From: Vicinamibacterales bacterium
Lineage (GTDB): Bacteria > Acidobacteriota > Vicinamibacteria > Vicinamibacterales > 2-12-FULL-66-21
Length of the DNA stretch: 64,000 nt
Direction: 5' to 3'
Assembly: GCA_035699745.1 (NCBI GenBank)
Contig: DASSPH010000005.1
Span: forward strand, 1 to 64,000
The notes under the pieces are model-generated. The model was given only the letters and a program-made list of their open reading frames with translations, did no database searches and had not been told where the DNA came from. Positions 62,642-64,000 of the stretch are shown here, in pieces. The position numbers and the translations under genes are program-made. The stretch's first letter is position 1; the number at the start of each line of letters is the position of its first letter.

Positions 62642-63030
62642 TCGCCCCTCCGCAGCGGCAGGAAGGCGCGCAGCCGCGCATCGCGCAGAATCAGTCCGCC
62701 CCACAGCATCGCCGCGACGTAGGTCGGGAACAGCGCGTGCGAGAACAGCGGGTGGGCGACACGGACGTGCGTCGCGACCGCGCCGCCGAGATAGCCGGTC
62801 AGCAGCAGCGCGCCGAGCACCGCCGTTCGCGGCACGAGATATACGAGCACACAGGTGAGCAGGGTCACGCCGAGCGGAAAGATGACGCTCACAGGGTATC
62901 CCAGGCTGACCGTCCCTTCGATGACCGGCTGCACCCGCAGCAGCTTGCCAATGCTGTCGACGATGAGAAACGCCACCGCCAACCCGCTGATCACCCGCCC
63001 CGTCCAGATTCCGGCTTTGCTTGTCTGCAT
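62638..63030 (-). CDS. DoxX-like membrane protein
   Basis: 130 residues; GGAGG before ATG 63030. Four helices: IWTGRVISGLAVAFLIVDSI, YPVSVIFPLGVTLLTCVLVY, VLGALLLTGYLGGAVATH and FPTYVAAMLWGGLIL. This fits the DoxX-like/SURF4-type family of small oxidoreductase-associated membrane proteins. It heads the operon DoxX - YCII - ilvA, with a 4-bp overlap to the YCII gene. Precise role unknown. Confidence 0.88.
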   Translation of the reverse strand: MQTSKAGIWTGRVISGLAVAFLIVDSIGKLLRVQPVIEGTVSLGYPVSVIFPLGVTLLTCVLVYLVPRTAVLGALLLTGYLGGAVATHVRVAHPLFSHALFPTYVAAMLWGGLILRDARLRAFLPLRRGE

Positions 63031-63133
63031 ATCGAACCTCCACCCGCTGGTCGAGCGGGCGGAAACTCGATCGACAAATTCCGAAATGATTGGAACAAAA
63101 GCGCTTAGTCCGTGCAGTCCGCGGCCCGTGGCC

Positions 63134-63643
63134 TCAGAACCGCTGGTCGTCCGCGGACGGTCCGTAAATCGACGGCACCTTGATGTCGTTCAGGCGCAGA
63201 TAGACGGTGAGCTGGCCGCGGTGATGCGACAGGTGCATCAGCGAGTCGCGCAGCACCACGTGGCGCGGCGCCTCCATCACGACCTTGCCGGCCGCCTTGA
63301 GCCGCCACGGCGTCATCAGGTGCGCGTCGGTCGTGTTCTGCAGCGCCCGGCGCGCGCCGGCGAAGCCCTCGTCCATTGCCTTGACCAGCGCGTCGGCGGT
63401 GTCGAACGTCTGCGCGAACTTCGACGGCGTGCCGGACGGGGGCTGCAGGTCGAACTCGTCCTGCTCGATCGTCATCGTCAGCCACGAGGGCATCATGGCG
63501 ACGAGCGACGACAGGTAGCCGAGCGGCATCGACTTGGGATGCGGCTTCCAGTCGCCGCGCCCTTCGGGGACCGCCGCGAGCGCGCGCCGGGTCAGCGGCG
63601 CCTCGCGATCGATGTCGGCGATGAACAGGTCGGTCAGCGTCAC
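63134..63643 (-). CDS. DinB-family protein
   Basis: 169 residues from GTG 63643, which has GGAGG 6 nt upstream; the longer open frame beyond it is not used. It starts TLTDLFIADIDREAPLTRRA and contains ALAAVPEGRGDWKPHPKSMP, then a helix, and LMHLSHHRGQLTVYLRLNDI near the end. DinB proteins are four-helix bundles that bind metal through three histidines. The last two (LSHHRGQ) are present. The first, normally in the helix after KPHPKSM (LAxHLAxxPxW), is replaced here (LSSLVAMMPSW), so metal binding may be altered. Confidence 0.9.
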   Translation of the reverse strand: MTLTDLFIADIDREAPLTRRALAAVPEGRGDWKPHPKSMPLGYLSSLVAMMPSWLTMTIEQDEFDLQPPSGTPSKFAQTFDTADALVKAMDEGFAGARRALQNTTDAHLMTPWRLKAAGKVVMEAPRHVVLRDSLMHLSHHRGQLTVYLRLNDIKVPSIYGPSADDQRF

Positions 63644-63771
63644 TCCAGCCTCCGTCCGAAAACCCGCAGCGAGGACACGTTGTCCTTCCGGCTGCCGCGC
63701 GTATGCCCATCCCTGGAGTCTGCGCCGCCCCCGCAAGAGGTGTCAACGTCGTCCGTCGGCGGACCGATCCG

Positions 63772-63999
63772 TCAGAACCGGACCGCGAGTCTGACGCCGC
63801 GCTCACGCCGTGCGATCGCGGGGACGACGGCCACTTTCTGCCGCGAGCCGCCGCGGGCCCGATCGATCAGGTATCCCACGGCCGCGCCTCCCGCGGCGCC
63901 AATACCCGCCGCCGCGTACGGCGCCCACGCCTCGAGGTCGTTTTCACAGCCGGCGCCGCAGCGACCCGAGAGGATTGCGAAAAGGGTCCCCATGCCGGC
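63772..63999 (-). CDS. C-terminal part of a secreted glycine-zipper protein (cut by window end)
   Basis: The frame is open through the window edge; an internal ATG at 63993 is probably not the start. Residues seen: LFAILSGRCGAGCENDLEAW, a glycine-alanine membrane-like zipper (AAAGIGAAGGAAVGYLID) and an end strand GVRLAVRF. This matches the tail of acidobacterial envelope proteins that end in a VRVxVRF-type beta strand. The rest and the function lie outside the window. Confidence 0.6.
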   Translation of the reverse strand, partial: AGMGTLFAILSGRCGAGCENDLEAWAPYAAAGIGAAGGAAVGYLIDRARGGSRQKVAVVPAIARRERGVRLAVRF

Positions 64000-64000
64000 C

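Overview
The window is a GC-rich (roughly 65-70 %), gene-dense bacterial chromosome segment. The gene set points to an acidobacterium, probably of the Vicinamibacteria type. The grounds are: several Ser/Thr kinases fused to beta-propeller, TPR or enzyme domains; wHTH and kinase proteins carrying an 'IAVLPF' module plus TPRs; a TonB receptor with an N-terminal carboxypeptidase-like domain; many secreted or lipobox proteins; a DUF1080 protein; and a CHAT/TPR protein beside an ECF-type sigma factor. This assignment is inference. No rRNA, tRNA, transposase or phage gene was seen.

Left arm (1-16.3 kb) is accessory in character. After the tail of a pRiA4b ORF-3-like gene comes a compact cassette: a RecQ helicase fused to a ComF-like phosphoribosyltransferase, overlapped by a DprA-family gene, then a predicted DEDD/RNase H-fold nuclease joined to DUF3293. 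This is the best candidate in the window for a defence-like DNA-processing system. Two unknown coupled genes follow. Next come a secreted two-gene operon (minus strand), a chagasin-type inhibitor directly before a papain-type protease, an NPP-like phosphodiesterase, small proteins, a stand-alone Smr protein and an EEP-fold lipoprotein. From 14.5 to 16.3 kb lies a decaying patch: a VapC45-like toxin frame and its DUF433 antitoxin both lack a normal start, and a coiled-coil gene is frameshifted.

Middle (16.3-46.9 kb) is dominated by signalling. There are two eukaryotic-like kinases, one fused to a formylglycine-generating-enzyme-like domain and an esterase; an ArsR/SRPBCC operon with a visible promoter; and a hybrid histidine kinase. 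Two sigma-factor operons follow the same plan. Locus A (30.1-35.8 kb) is sigma factor, zinc anti-sigma/TPR protein, membrane TPR-CHAT protease and Tat lipoprotein. Locus B (45.0-39.3 kb, minus strand) is ECF sigma factor, a membrane protein made of about 22 nine-residue repeats, an HExxH peptidase/beta-barrel protein and a PrsW-type intramembrane protease. Each has a STAS-domain gene next to its sigma gene. A TonB receptor and a DUF442 phosphatase-like protein lie between them.

Right arm (45.5-64 kb) holds an M20 amidohydrolase, small secreted proteins, two adjacent 'IAVLPF'-TPR regulators (one with wHTH, one with kinase), a DUF1990/DUF1990/DUF4126 operon, a SpoIID protein, a DUF1080 protein, a protease-like protein with all three catalytic residues replaced coupled to an AI-2E family transporter, and a DoxX / double-YCII / threonine deaminase operon.

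Three intergenic arrays of 7-bp repeats (21.8, 45.5 and 60.3 kb) are a structural oddity. Two of them fill the whole space between the stop codons of convergent genes.
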